Positions 13,075-25,944 of a stretch of DNA of 64,000 nucleotides are shown here, one piece after another (position 1 is the first letter of the stretch; each line of letters starts with the position of its first letter). The DNA lies in the NCBI RefSeq assembly GCF_028554725.1, contig NC_071671.1, forward strand, positions 68,876,001-68,940,000, given 5' to 3'. The position numbers and the translations under genes are program-made. This DNA is from Zeugodacus cucurbitae. Taxonomy: Eukaryota; Arthropoda; Insecta; Diptera; Tephritidae. Below the pieces are notes generated by a model, which ran no database searches, was not told where the DNA came from, and was given only the letters and a program-made list of their open reading frames with translations.

Positions 13075-16000
13075 CTGAAATTGGTGGCGCGATAGAGCAT
13101 ATGAAATGTCTTAATTAACCGAGAAACAGCACCGTGACGTCCACTTACTGCATGTAAGTGCTAAAATCACCATCGCGCCCGTGCGCGTCTTTTTCGTGCT
13201 CAAGCGCTGTATCGTAATTGTCAATGTTGGCACGTTGAAGTGTTTCATGTGACGTGTCACACGCCGCGCGCACCTTGCGCCGCTTATAATGTGCTCAATA
13301 GCGCGCCTGCCAGTCAAAGTGCCCACCAAAAGCTTTTGGCTTTCGGTTTTAATGGACAGCATAGCTAACGAAATTACATATTGTTGCAACTCCGCCCGTG
13401 GACAGGCTCGCAGGCGAGCAGACCCGCTCTAAATGAAACTGTGCGCGCTTGAAAATCATGTACTGTTGACTGGCAGTGCGGGGCACAAGCTTCCAAAGTG
13501 CTACGAACTCACACGACAGGCGCCAGACAAAGTGCCGGCGACAACGACAATGACATGGGCAGCCATGTCAAAAACGCTCAGGAGGGAGTTAGAGTCATAA
13601 AGCAGCACTTCAAAACAAGAGAAAGGGTAATAAGCAGAGCATCACAGCAGGGAGAAAGGCCGTTTACTACTGCGTACACACTGGCGCTTTCGAAGGGAGC
13701 AGAATGTGTGTGTGTGTACGCTGATGTTCGCTCCATGTACAACAATACGCTGGGGCAGTTGCTGATGGCTGCGCGATAGTTACGCTGCCTGTGTGGCGAC
13801 GACAGCGATGGTGTTGGCGATGGCAAGGCGGCTGGCTGGCGTTGCTTTCGCAGGCTTACATGTCACTTGGTCATAAAAAGTTTATGTCTGACATGAAGCA
13901 AAAACAATTTGCAAATTTTTTCCCGAGTATAACAACTTAATTTGGTTGTACGAAATTCGTGAGTGAGCGCGCGTCTCGAACGAGCGAGTGAGTGAGTTAG
14001 TGCGACGGTGAGCATTCATTTTCCTTTCGGGCACTAAAAGCACGTTTGCATGCCGGCTTTAATGGATGGCTTTGTATGTGCGTTGGAAGGGTTAAAATGC
14101 ATGGCTGCATACGTTCGTAGTTTGCCTGTTTGCTGGCGCTTAATTTTGTACATTTGTTTGCAGGTCCGTATATGTTATGTTTTTGTTTTTGTTTTTATTA
14201 TTTTTATTTGCCCCAATGCACATTGAACAACGTGGAAAGGCGGTGAAAGTGTTGACGTTGAAGACAACAATTTTTATTCGCATCGCCATTAGAGCGCCCC
14301 AACCTTATGCCGACAAGCATACATACACATAGATTTTGCATAACTCATTCGTTTCTCGACAAATAGTGGAATGTGGTGGCGCCTTTTTATAACATTTCCA
14401 CATCTCTGTACTGCTTTGGTAGTCTACTTTATGTCTGGTGAGGTCCCCCATTCCCCGCGTGGCCATTTTTTTGCTCTTTTAACTGTGAATTTTTTTCTTT
14501 TTTAACTACTTTGAAAGCGTTATGACATTAGCTGGAAGTGAGTCGGTTAAAAGGTTATGTCACACAAAAATATTAAAAATATTTGATATTGATTACAGTA
14601 AATAAGCTTCGTGAATAAATGAGTTTATCCTCAGCTGTTCCGTAGAACTTGAAGTTATATGAGATTTACTTACTACATAAGGTCCGGGGTATTATACAGG
14701 ATACGAGTTCTATTCGAATGACTAATAGTGTTAGGCCCTCTGTAGAAAATCGGAAGCACTTCCGCTATTGGAAAAATTCTCATTAATACTTGGCTCTTTA
14801 AATATGACTTCGAATATTGTCAAGTCGCATACCACAAATGTAAAAAGCTAGGAGATCTCCGTAGATTATTTTTATTTTGCGACGGAAATCTCAAATTGAA
14901 TTGAAACTTTTGAAAAAACTTGGTTTGATTAATTTCTTGAATGTGTTTGCCTCAAAAAAACAATAATCCTGTCAGTATTCTGTTTTTCGAAGTTTGTCTA
15001 TATATTAAATATTAAACAATTAAAATAGTCTAAAGGCTGTTTCGTGACCTCAAGAGATGATATCTCTAAGAAATATTCCCAAATTGTTGTCACGAATTTG
15101 TTCTAAAACGATCTAAACCTTGGATAATACTACCAGGCTTATCGTAAGTATTGACATTGGTAAGCAACATTTGTACAACATTTATTTCTATTACGCAATG
15201 TTGATTAGAACTCATATCTTGTCTAACATCTGTAACATAATGGTTGTTCCTGGATCACAAACTTAAAGTATTGGTCATGGTAGGCAAGACAACCGCTTCA
15301 GATCATATAAATATCTTTAATCCAATCCAATTCTTGGATGTAAAGACCAAGCGTGAATTTATTAACTGGAACTAAGATCAGATTTCAATCATCCATTTCG
15401 AAAATGTTGTGATACGAAAATATACAAAAGTATTCTTTTAACCAAACAGACCCAAAATTGCCGTGCCACAGGCTTATAAAGGCGAAAATCACGATGCCTG
15501 GCAACTTCCTGAATCAATTTAACCTTCAACCATTCACTTTAAAAGCACGAAATGTAATGCGCAAACAATGCGAAACATTTGGTACACGCGCAATCGCACC
15601 TGGTCCCCCCCATTCAACACCGCTCATGAAAATGCTAATAGCGACCTAGTTTACGTAAGCCAATTTTATTTTAGTTGCCTCCGTGTGCTTGTTAAATAAA
15701 AAAACATAGTAGTTTCAACAACTTTACGCCTCATCGCCGCTCACCGTTCAGCCACAACGCTGCAGCTCAATTATTCTCTTTCGAAAAAAATTCAAAATAA
15801 CTCTTAACGCTCCTTCAAATTACCACGTATTTTAGAACATCATCATCAAAAACTAAAAATACACAAAAAACTTGTAGAATTACTGTAAAAATATTATGTA
15901 ATTCCCTGCCGTCAGTGTTTGAAAGTTGTTCGCTTGCTGCTTTGCATTGACGTTGCATTGCGAGTGGCTGCAACAGCTTCACCTACAGCGTAACAATACA

Positions 16001-16600
16001 TAGCTAATTTTTATGCTTTCCCATTTGTTGCGCTGCCGTACAACTCTCTCTCCACTGCTCAGACAGTGTGGATGTTGTTGTTGTTATGGTTGCTAACTTA
16101 TGTACTTCCAAGTGAGCTACTTTGCGCCGCATTCATGCCATTAATCTCGCAGCCCGAAAGCTACGACAAAAAACTAGTTGTCGTCAGCAGAATGATCAAT
16201 GTTGCAGTTTTGATTGTTGCTGTTGCATCTACTCAAGCTCGCACGCAAAGCGGCTGCACCTTTTAAAATGTGGTCGAGCGACATGTTGGATGAATTTGCT
16301 TGCAATGCAATTTATTTGCCGTCACTGTTGCTGAGCAGGCGAACCAACGGACCATTCCGGCGCGGTTCAGGTTGTCGTTCGGTCGTCACACGTTTAAGTT
16401 CTGTTGCTATTGCTGCTGCTGTGGTGGTTGTTAGTCTTCCTTGAATGTCTCTAACTCAAACTTCCGCTGGCTGCTGTGGTAGCTTTTGACTGATACCATA
16501 TTTTGCACTTTTTCACAACAACCAGACAAACACAACTCCGTAATAGATGTGCTATATTTATGCCACGAAGTACAGTGTTAGTATACATTTTAACCAACTC

Positions 16601-16696
16601 CAGATTAGTTCAAATTGTAAAAGGTTTTGAAAACTTGGAACTTAGTTCAGATTAGTTCAAATTAAAAGTAAAAAGTTTTGAAAACTTGGAACTTAC
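16601..16696 (+). repeat. Two-copy tandem repeat, ~47 bp
   Basis: CAGATTAGTTCAAATT...AAGGTTTTGAAAACTTGG starts at 16,601 and again at 16,648, with a small insertion (AAAGTA) in the second copy. Otherwise nearly identical. Confidence 0.85.
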
Positions 16697-17501
16697 TTTT
16701 GCCAGAAACTTCTTCAACTCTTTCAATTTATAGTTATATCTTTTTGCTTATCCGCCTTGGAACATAGGGATCCTAGAATACTTATGAGAACCCCAAACAA
16801 CTTCAAATATAGCGCTATAGATTTGATATTTTTTGAGAGGCAATTGATTGGGGTTTCGAAAGGAGAATACTGAGAGGAATATACGGTCCAATCAGGCTCG
16901 AAGATGACATATATCGTATTAGATACAACTCCGTACTTGAAGACCTCATTAATGGACAAAAGGTTTTAAAATTCATAACAATTCAAATTGTGTACGCTGG
17001 TTTCGACAATAAAGAATGACATAGGCAAAGAGCAGACCAAAGGAAATATTGATATATACAGCGATGTATGACTTAAAAGAGATGACCGTGCAAAACTGGT
17101 GCCGCTTAGTAACGAAATCTAGTGGAAGATAGTTGCGGAAGCAATTGTCTTGTTTTGCTAAGGAAAATGATAATTATTTATTGATTTGTGGATCTTTATG
17201 AGACTAGTCAGGTACTAGTTTAGAAGTGAGACCCTGCTCAATGACCTGACCACTTTTAAACTATACACTTTCTCCATCCTCTTTACCGAACTCTGAAGTA
17301 CGAATATATGTTTTTTACGAACTGTGTCCTTTGACAAAGCCAAGTTTGAAACAAGTTTGATTTGTCACGCAAAAGGCAAACTTTCCATCATGGTTGCTGT
17401 CCACCGCCCTGTATCTTTTTACCTCTTTAGACTCTGGACTGCTGCATCGTGACTTTTCGTCATTTTTCACCTGTTTTTTGCTATTGTTGGTTTTTTTGCA
17501 G

Positions 17502-17567
17502 TCGAACTTAATGCTCAAATCGCACTCTCGCTTTAAGGCACACTATGAATGGCGCGCGCTGCATGAC
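17502..17567 (+). CDS. Candidate 22-codon micro-exon
   Basis: The acceptor has a long T-tract (gttggtttttttgcag), the 66-nt exon is in phase 0, and the donor is gtaagg. It encodes SNLMLKSHSRFK then AHYEWRALHD. No homology is recognised. The splice signals are better than expected for a random site, but nothing else supports it. Confidence 0.22.
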
Positions 17568-18894
17568 GTAAGGTATATAAGGTTTTTCAAGTTGACTTTG
17601 GTTGGCACTGCACAATGGAACCCTAAGGAAGCTAAGCGTGCTGGCAACTTTACGCTTCATTGGCGAAAGTTTTAAAGCGCGTGAGCGGTTAACGACAAAC
17701 TCTCACCTGCACCATGAATATCAGCACACCTACGAGTAAGTAACGATGAATTAATAGTCCATCAAAGTGCAGAGGAGTAGCGTGTCTTACGATGCCATAA
17801 TCAATTCTTCAACCAGTGAGCAGTTCATAATTCTTGCAGTGAGTGGAGTCGAAAATCACTTTTATACCCACTTTTATATAAATCGCGCTTTATTTGCAAC
17901 ACTTACAGATAATTTCAGCTTCGTTATCCCAGTGAGTAGCGACTGTGGTTGAGATGGAGTTGGAGTTTGGGGTTGGCTTTTGTCGCCACAAGCGATCTGC
18001 GTGTTCATGCACACTTAGCCTTAATGGTCGGGAAAATTTCACACTCACATGCGCCCACTCATACACACACTGAATGTGTTTTTCTGAGCTGCGCGCCATC
18101 AGAAGCCGTTCGAAAGTGAAAGTGCAGCTACAGCCGTTCTCCATTGCACCATGGAGGCCACACTCGTATATGCTTATATATTAAACCTTTCACTATTCAA
18201 GTTTTTCGCTTTCCGATCGCTTGCGGTTACCTGCTAAAGCCCGCTCAATGCACGGCGTCTAAAAGTAGGTTGTTGCTCTGCGCACGTCTTATCCTTTTTA
18301 TCGACTTTATTTCTGTTTTTTATGTTATTTTGTTTCTTATTATATTCCTGCTAACATCTTTACCTCAAGTTTTGTATGCTCGCTGTTTCTGTATACAACT
18401 GCATCGATATAGTATATGGCGCTCCAACAATGGCGGGCTAAGTTAACAAGTTTCTCCATTCATTGCAGCGTCTTGGCTTGGCGTTTCGTGCCTTTTGGCG
18501 TCAAGTGCCTGAAAATGAGCTTTCAAGCTTATCGTTTGTCATATTTCACGGAAACTAAATTCTGCTTCGGTTAAAATGCCAGCAATATCAGCTCGTCAAT
18601 GCAGCACGGTGTGTGTGCCACAGTGTCTTGGAACCAAAGAAATTTCGCAATTTTAATTCCATATACATATGTATGTATATATTTAGACATTGAAGAATCG
18701 AAATATAGCACAAATTTTGTCTGTAATAACAATGTTTCTTTGGAGAAATCCGCAAAAATTTTTTATACTGTATTCCTGAAATGGTTACAAAGAATTTTAT
18801 GTGAAGGAACCTACTGTAAAACATTATTCAGACAAAAGGAAAGTTACTTTTTTGAAATTTAAAAAAATTTAATAAGTTTTTATTATTAACCTTT

Positions 18895-19018
18895 AGCCAT
18901 TTCTATCTTAGAATTATTTTATTTTTGGAATTGCTTTTAGCTTTTTCAGCGATTTCATCTATGCTTGTAAAACGACGGCCCTTTAAGTTTCTCTGTACTT
19001 TTGATAATAGGAAAAAAA
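18895..19018 (-). mobile_element. Mariner transposase fragment
   Basis: On the minus strand: FFLLSKVQRNLKGRRF followed by TSIDEIAEKA and degenerate sequence. This matches the mariner transposase block FLFPKLKRxLKGRRFxSIDEI, which follows the DD34D catalytic region. A frame break replaces the residues before FFL, and no 'HPPYSPDLAP'-like segment precedes it. The terminal repeats were not convincingly located. It is an old scrap sharing the SI.EIAE.A motif with the mariner at 25,516-25,975. Confidence 0.68.
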
Positions 19019-19844
19019 GACACGAATTTCTCCAAATTCTCTGGAAACGATCTTAAAACCATTCGCATCGGATTATTTAATAGAGGTCTGCAGGTCAGGG
19101 AACATTGTCCGATAAAAAACACATTTTTCAATAAACGGACTATAATATACGATGTCGGGGTATATAACTTTGGGATTGGTCTGGCTCCAAAGTGTTTTGG
19201 TCATACAACTAAACCTCGAGAATCAAATTTACAAAAGATAAAACCAATATTTTTCGGTTTCTTGTCAAGTATTTTTCGGTACAGAAATTTTACTTGTTAC
19301 TTTACCAAAATAGTTTTACAGTAAACTTTAGCATTTAAAATAGGATTTACAAAGCACCTGACAGAATCCACTGCACACAATAGTGCTTATACTATATAAT
19401 ACTACCTTTCTCCCTCCACCAAATCTCGACTACCAAGAGCAAAACTTCTTCGTTTGATCGCTTTGAACTGTGTAACATGTTTTGCGGTGCGATTATTGAA
19501 CTGGAAAATAAATCGATAGCTTATCTGCTATATATGTATATCATGTATGTTTAGCAAGTATCTTTTGTAAGTGGCACAACAACAATGTTAATGTTAAGGT
19601 ATGTTAGTTTTATTTGTTGCCAATTATATTTCGTTGGATTATTGCAAATCGTCAAGTGCTCATGGAAATCCAATGGAATATACATACATACAAACATATG
19701 CACACATACACTTGTACTTATGTATGTCTGTGTGTATATTTGTGTGTGTATGCGAGTACTTGGCTAATATCTGCTGGTAAGTAAATTTCTGAATTGTTGA
19801 GATGAAATGTAGTCGAGCAATTTGTGATTTATGACCTTTGCACT

Positions 19845-20010
19845 AACAGCAACAACAACTGCAACAGCTGCTACTACCACAAGTAAACACTAACAATAAC
19901 CACCACAAAGTAGTTTGCAACAGCTGAAGCAGCAGCAGTAGCACTAGCAACGATAGCAGCAACAGTAGCGTAGGCAGCGGTAGCAGCAACAACAGCAATA
20001 ACAACAGTCA
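19845..20010 (+). repeat. CAA/CAG-rich low-complexity tract
   Basis: Irregular CAACAACTGCAACAG... and GCAGCAGCAGTAGCA runs with stops in the frames. This is common in fly introns and 5' leaders. It lies about 400 bp before the candidate exon at 20,405. Confidence 0.75.
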
Positions 20011-20404
20011 ACAATTTGTAAGTGGAAATTTGTGAGCTGACTGACGCTTAATTTGATTTTGTAACTTAGCAATTGACTGAACGAACGGAAGTGAGGAAGA
20101 GCACACGGGTGCGTTGTGTGGTGGGGTTCCCAAAATTTTTGGGTGAGAGGCATTGTTGCTGTGAGCGGTTGAATAAGCGAGTGAGTATGTGAGCGAGTTT
20201 GCGAATGAGTTTTGCTTTTACTTAGCACTAATTCAATTTATTTGCCAGTCTAGCCAACCAACCAATCAACCAACGAACCAGCCAACCACCTCCAGCTGGG
20301 ACAACTTTTTGGCAGCAACGCTCACATATACACACGTACAGGCTCTTTTATTCTATATCAACAATGACAACACCGGCAACAACAACAACAATGACACTGC
20401 CAAT

Positions 20405-20547
20405 ATGGCAAACGTTGGTGGCTTTCGTGCGAGCAACAGCAGTCAAGTGGCACTCAATTTTGCCTTGAGTTCCCATGACAACGCCACGGCACCCGAAAAT
20501 ATTTCTATATCAAATTTATTGTTTTCGGCTTGGTTACAAAGTTTACG
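20405..20547 (+). CDS. Candidate first coding exon, receptor-like glycosylated N-terminus
   Basis: From an ATG at 20,405 the frame reads MANVGGFRASNSSQVALNFA and continues through SSHDNATAPENIS to LLFSAWLQSLR, where a weak donor (CG|GTAGCA) lies before a stop. Three Asn-glycosylation sequons (NSS, NAT, NIS) within 35 residues, an Asn-rich leader and no signal peptide resemble the extracellular N-termini of class A neuropeptide GPCRs. No membrane segment follows here, so the rest would be in downstream exons I did not find. The preceding CAA/CAG-rich tract suits a fly 5' leader. It could also be chance. Confidence 0.33.
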
Positions 20548-22389
20548 GTAGCAAAAATGCTTGAGTTTTAATCATTGATGGTAAATTGTCAGTTAGTCAG
20601 TCATGCAAATGCATTTAGACATGACAATCTGGCAGAGCTACGACGAGAAGGCTTATGTGAGAAGACATATTTATATTAAATTTAACTCTTAGTATGAATT
20701 CATATTAATTATTAATATTATTTAGCATGTCTTAATATCAATTGCATAATATTAAAAACTTACTGTTTCATAGAATGTAAAGCACACGGATTCAAAATGC
20801 TCATTAAAGCTTTATTATTGCTACTCTGATATTTAATTATATATATGTACTCTTTGGTACACTTCCTTTTGCTCAAATGTCAAATACCGAAATCACGGAA
20901 ATGCTACTTTAGACAGTGATTTGCCTTCCATTATCGAAAACTGCTTGTAAGTTATCAAGATTTCGACTTCCTGAACCAGAAAGAATGTATGTAGAATACG
21001 GAGGATTATCAAGTAGATTCAATTAACGAACGTAAACCATTCTACCATAAAGAAATGGTGACAATGTAGAAGGAATATGATGGTTCTGTTCTTTTTAAGT
21101 AAGGTTTGCTCACAATTGTTATTTGTATGTGATATTTATTAGATGCATTTGCATTATATATGTATATACAAGGTAGGGTGGAGAATCTTGTTTATCCTAG
21201 AACTGATCACATTTCTCCAAATAAATCCCTTTTCATTCGATCACGGTCATTGGACTAACCGGATAGGTGGTGGATCTATTAGAATTTGGTGAAAAAGCCC
21301 TCCAATTTAATTTATTTTTTATTTTTCTATTATCGAACACTGAGTTCACAAATGAGTCGATGAAATGCGAAAAACGAGATAGATATCCAAATATGGATTT
21401 ATATATAACCACTCACTCCAGATTGAGTTCAGTCACCTTACTCTATTTGATTTTCTGACTTAATCAAGAAAATATGAAAGTAGATTGTTTTTATTAAATC
21501 GAACTCAGCGCCCTCATCTAGATGTTGGCATTGTACGAAACTCTAATTTCGTCGTTTTCTGTTTGATTATTTAAAAGTAATTTCCTCAATATGTTAAATT
21601 CAATTCCTATATTATTTATATAAACAATAAGCAAATCATTTCAGTATTGCTGTAAACTAAAATAAATTTAATTTAATACACAAATTTCGCCTTCATAATT
21701 TGTGTACTGATTTTATATATGTACATCTCAAATTGCCAGTTAATTATTATATCGAAAATTGTCAATCAAATAACATAATGGAACTTACACAATATGCATT
21801 TCTTAATTCTAGTATACACTCGGTTTTGAATTTCATTCCACGTGTTCTAATAGCATCACGAGGTTATAAATAAATCGATAAATTTTAACTACAATTAATA
21901 ATTTTAAATTCAAGTACTTATATTTAAATATGCAAATATGCCATTTTGACTGCCGCCATCATAATGTCAAATTTAAATATTACTTAATTTCCATAATAAT
22001 AGCGATTTGTGAATTTATTGCGTTCATTTCAAGTGGTTAGCAGATCTTAATTGAATGCTCGAGCATTTCTTTGATGAGTTTTGTGTAATTATGAGAACAT
22101 AAGTGCAAATGAGAATTCCACTAATTGTGCATCCGAGATTACATCGTGGTAATTGCAATAACTATTATATGTCATCCTGTGTTTATACCATGACCTGTGT
22201 GGTACATATTTAAATGTTTGATAGACTTTATTAACAATCTTAATTATTTAAAGAATATTTATTATTTAGTTTTAGTCTAAACTATAATTTATGAAGTAAT
22301 TACTCATTACATACTCATTACACAGATTACCTATCGTATGGTTCCGCGAGGGAGCTTTCTTTCGATTTAAGAAAGCCTCTTTATTTTAC

Positions 22390-22680
22390 CCTAAATTTTT
22401 TGGACCTGAGATACTTCGAAGTCCAAATCTTATCTCCGGGCGTGTCAAACTTTCCTTCGACGGCCTTGTGGCTACAAGTAGCGTTCCGCGTGATTGTATC
22501 TGGATCTCATTTCAGTACATTCCCGAGCCAACCACATTTTCTTTTGAGAATTTCGGTCCACATGGGTGTTTGGTTTGTGCGTGGCTATAAGAGCGCGTTA
22601 GAGACGTTGACGGACCAGATAATGGGACAAATGTTGCGAAGACAGCAATTTGTTGGCAGCTTTCGGATGTCATAGGCTTT
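22390..22680 (-). mobile_element. RTE-like non-LTR retrotransposon relic (C-terminal tail)
   Basis: Minus-strand frames read NCCLRNICPIIWSVNVSNAL, then PRTNQTPMWTEILKRKCGWL and GNVLK-stop-DPDTITRNA. A shift then gives PQGRRRKV-stop-HARR-stop. Together these match the familiar tail NRCLRNI..I.WP..ISN..LW.RT.Q....EI.RRKWGWLGHVLR.DPDTITR.AL.W.PQGRRRVGRP of RTE-type and related elements. Several stops and at least one frameshift make it an old, dead copy. Confidence 0.72.
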
Positions 22681-23481
22681 CGGATTGTAATTGAGCCCCA
22701 AACCACATTAAGAGCACTGAAAGTTTGCTTGTCTTTTCAATACGTCTGGCGATGTATTCCTTCTTAAAATAAAATAATATTGGTTCGATTCTCGATAGTT
22801 CAGGTTTAACACAGAAATTTAAATCTACGAAGCTATATTTATAGTTTGGACTTACAGATATGAATACAATGGTTAAGAATATTGCGCGAGTGATTTTAGT
22901 ATGAAATAACATCTGAATTAATGCTTGTTTTCAATAATTCAACCAAAATAAACGCAATATATATCATATCTGATTTAATCAACGCTTCTAAGCAACCCTA
23001 CAGCAGTCCAAATGAGATATTCTTACACTCTTACACACTGAAAGTTGAAACAAAGTCACGGCACTTGTAAATTTTCCATCTTCATTTATTATGAAGAGGG
23101 AACATAAAGATTATTGGCGATATTGCAATATAATCCAATGGGATTTTTATGGCTGAGAATAGAGTGTTCACTATGCGCGCAACTCAACGCTGTGTAGCAT
23201 ACTTCTGAGAGCTAAGAAGTTATTATTGCAAGTCATAATACAAACATTTATTGAATATTTATAGCATGGAACGCAAGCAGTTCGAAAGAATAGCAAACAA
23301 TGGACGACGATTGACGGTGTTTTCCTCCTCAGAATGAGAGGGATGTGATGAACTATACGCGTTCTTCTTTTCTTTTTTTTTTGTAAAAAATTAAAAAAAG
23401 TTTACAAAAGTGTTGCATATGCCAAGGCGCGCGCCATTGCGCCATTGCTCTGCCAGTATTTTTGTTGTCCCTACACACGCC

Positions 23482-23768
23482 CAAAGGTAAACGAAACGTG
23501 TAACATGAAACGTTTAAGGAACAGCGATTTATAAGCAGTCATATTCATGTACATATGTATGAAAGTGTTTGTGTATATATGAATGGCAAATCTAAATGTG
23601 TGTGCTTTTGTGAGCGCAAAGGTAACGAAAGGCAAAGGTAAACGAAACGTGTAACATGAAACGTTTAAGGAACAGCGATTTATAAGCAGTCATATTCATG
23701 TACATATGTATGAAAGTGTTTGTGTATATATGAATGGCAAATCTAAATGTGTGTGCTTTTGTGAGCGC
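23482..23768 (+). repeat. Perfect 136-bp tandem duplication, period 151
   Basis: 23,482-23,617 and 23,633-23,768 are identical over 136 bp (CAAAGGTAAACGAAACG... to ...TTTTGTGAGCGC). They are separated by 15 bp (AAAGGTAACGAAAGG), itself a damaged copy of the unit start. Zero mismatches imply a very recent duplication or an assembly artefact. There is no coding potential. Confidence 0.95.
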
Positions 23769-24452
23769 TTCTATTGAAATTGCAATGCAAATGCATGTGC
23801 GAAAATGGCCACCTGAGAAATCAGACGAAGTGATTGTCGCAAATTGATTGAGGAACCGTTATTATGCTGGTGTTAGTGCCCGTGCGTGTTTTAAATGTGT
23901 GGCTGTGTGTTGCTGTTTATGCGGAGCGCTCGCCAACGTTAATGTTTGTATGACAAGGAAGCGAGCTCAGATTTGCCGTTAGATTGCGTTTTTTGCTGTT
24001 CTCTGAATATTAATATTATTGTTGTTGTACTCATAATAGCTGTTGATTTTGCTGCATGACACGCTGGAAAACGCGACCAACACGACTGCCATTCGCTTCA
24101 CAATGAGCTGGGCTGCTTAAACGCCCAACTTACTTTCGATTTATGCAATTGTATGTTATTGTTGTTGTACAATAAAGCGGTGTATTGAACTGAAATTGAA
24201 TATAATAGCTCGTACTTACACACAAGCATTTATATTTGCGAGTATATAAATACATAAACACGTATAACGAAGCGCGCTGATGCTCGTGAGAAATCTGCCA
24301 ACTGTCTACAACAAATTCGCCACTTAAAGCCACTGCTTCCGCTGGTACCGCTTTGACTCAAAAGCAATACACCCCATCGTTTGACGTTTGTGATAGCGAA
24401 TTAAAAAGAAACTTATTTTTATGCCATTTTTAATTTGTACAAACATAATTCC

Positions 24453-24467
24453 CTCTCTCTCTCTCTC
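24453..24467 (+). repeat. (CT)n microsatellite
   Basis: About seven CT units in non-coding sequence. Confidence 0.9.
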
Positions 24468-25515
24468 CCGCACATATAAGTTGAGCAGCAAACAAACAAA
24501 TAAACAACCTGGAACGCCCACAATGTCAAAGTGCTCTGGAAAATACAAGAAAGGATTTGCAGAAAAAATATAACTGAACGATTAAGGCATGTTCCACGGC
24601 ATGCAAATCTATGCGCTACGAGCGCTTTACTGGCTTACTTAGGATAAGCATATATTTGAACATGTGTGTGTCTGTGTGCATGTAGAAATGTCCACTACGA
24701 CCATTAAATTACGATAAGATTCATCTTTATTGTCGTTCGCCGGGCTAGCGACTAGCGCACAGCATTAGACCCACAACACTCTCCATAGTTAAATACTCCG
24801 CTCCACTTTTTATGCTAGTCAACTTCAAGCGCCGTAGTAAAAGTGACTTGGTCGCTATAAATTTGGAAAGTTGTGATAAAAAAATGCATAAAAAATTTAT
24901 TCGACTCGGGCTGCAAATGTACGAAAAAGCGAAATAAAAAATCAGAAAATCAAATCTGTGGCTTTCCATATGAACCCTGCACCCCAAGCACTTTAAATTG
25001 TTCGTAGTGCAAACAGTTAATGGCGGAAATGGCAATAGTGGTGATTAGGATCAGCTTAAAGCGCTTTTAGTAGCCTACTAAAGTTTTGATTCGTTTCGTG
25101 TCCACGCATACCATTCGGCACTCTTACGGGTGAGTGCTTAAAGTTTCTTATTTGCATGAAATAAGGCGTTATAAAGTGCTAAATTGTCCACTCAAACGAT
25201 TTTTGTAGTTTAATTGTTCATGAAATTGGTGGTTAAAATTTATTTCAACTGGAGAACATCAAGGAGCTTGTGAAGCTTAACTCAATAACTATTGCAAAGC
25301 AGATAACTTCAGATAAGTATAACGACTTTAGAATAGTGGACTTCAATTTGGATGTTTGTCAGCGATTGATCAAGTAAACCCCTGAATCATTGGACCAACG
25401 AATTATTCAGTACATTATTCGTAACTTATGCAGCGGTCTAATGCTGTTCATATAGTGAATCAAATAACATACTCTTTTATTGACGATACATTAATTATTC
25501 CACTTTCACCTTTTT

Positions 25516-25545
25516 GAGGTGTGTTCAAAAAATAACGGTAATTCT
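25516..25545 (+). repeat. Mariner left terminal inverted repeat
   Basis: It pairs with 25,945-25,975 with a few mismatches. The shared core is GAG..(T)TGTTC.AAAA.TAACGG.AATT, typical of mariner ends carrying a GTAACGG/CCGTTAC block. Confidence 0.78.
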
Positions 25546-25944
25546 TGTTTTTTTTAATTTTTTATTCATTCATCTAATTATGTCGCCTTCAAAATAGTCA
25601 CCATTCGACATCACACAGTTATGTCACCGCTTCTTTCAGTGGTCAAAACACTTTTCAAGCAAGATTTTTTGAAAATCATATAGCTCTTTCAGCGATTTCT
25701 GGTATACTTGTATGCTTGAGGTTTTCTTTATTTTTGGAAATAGGAAAAGTCATACGGAGTCATGCCAGTATCATCATTATAGTATTGTTTTGGTCAAGAA
25801 ATCATGAAAAAGTCACGAAGTGTAAGGCTAAACGAAATTCGCCAAACTCATAAAAACATGTCCAAACTTAGCGACTACAGTAAGCAGTGAATAAGGTAAG
25901 CAATGAGTTAGCAAGGATTTTTACAATAAAGTTTTTGGACATTT

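Larger units (their letters stand above)
10053..17501. other. No firm gene
   Basis: AT-rich with scattered triplet repeats, the 47-bp tandem repeat at 16,601 and the weak exon candidate at 12,983-13,074. The 129-codon ATG frame at 10,397-10,786 is a hydrophobic TTG/TTT-rich chance frame. Confidence 0.55.

Noticed and set aside
22670..22912. Minus-strand signal-peptide-like ORF of 80 codons
   Set aside because: It runs into the RTE-like relic, has no recognised domain, and the only appealing part is a 19-residue hydrophobic leader that AT-rich DNA often produces.
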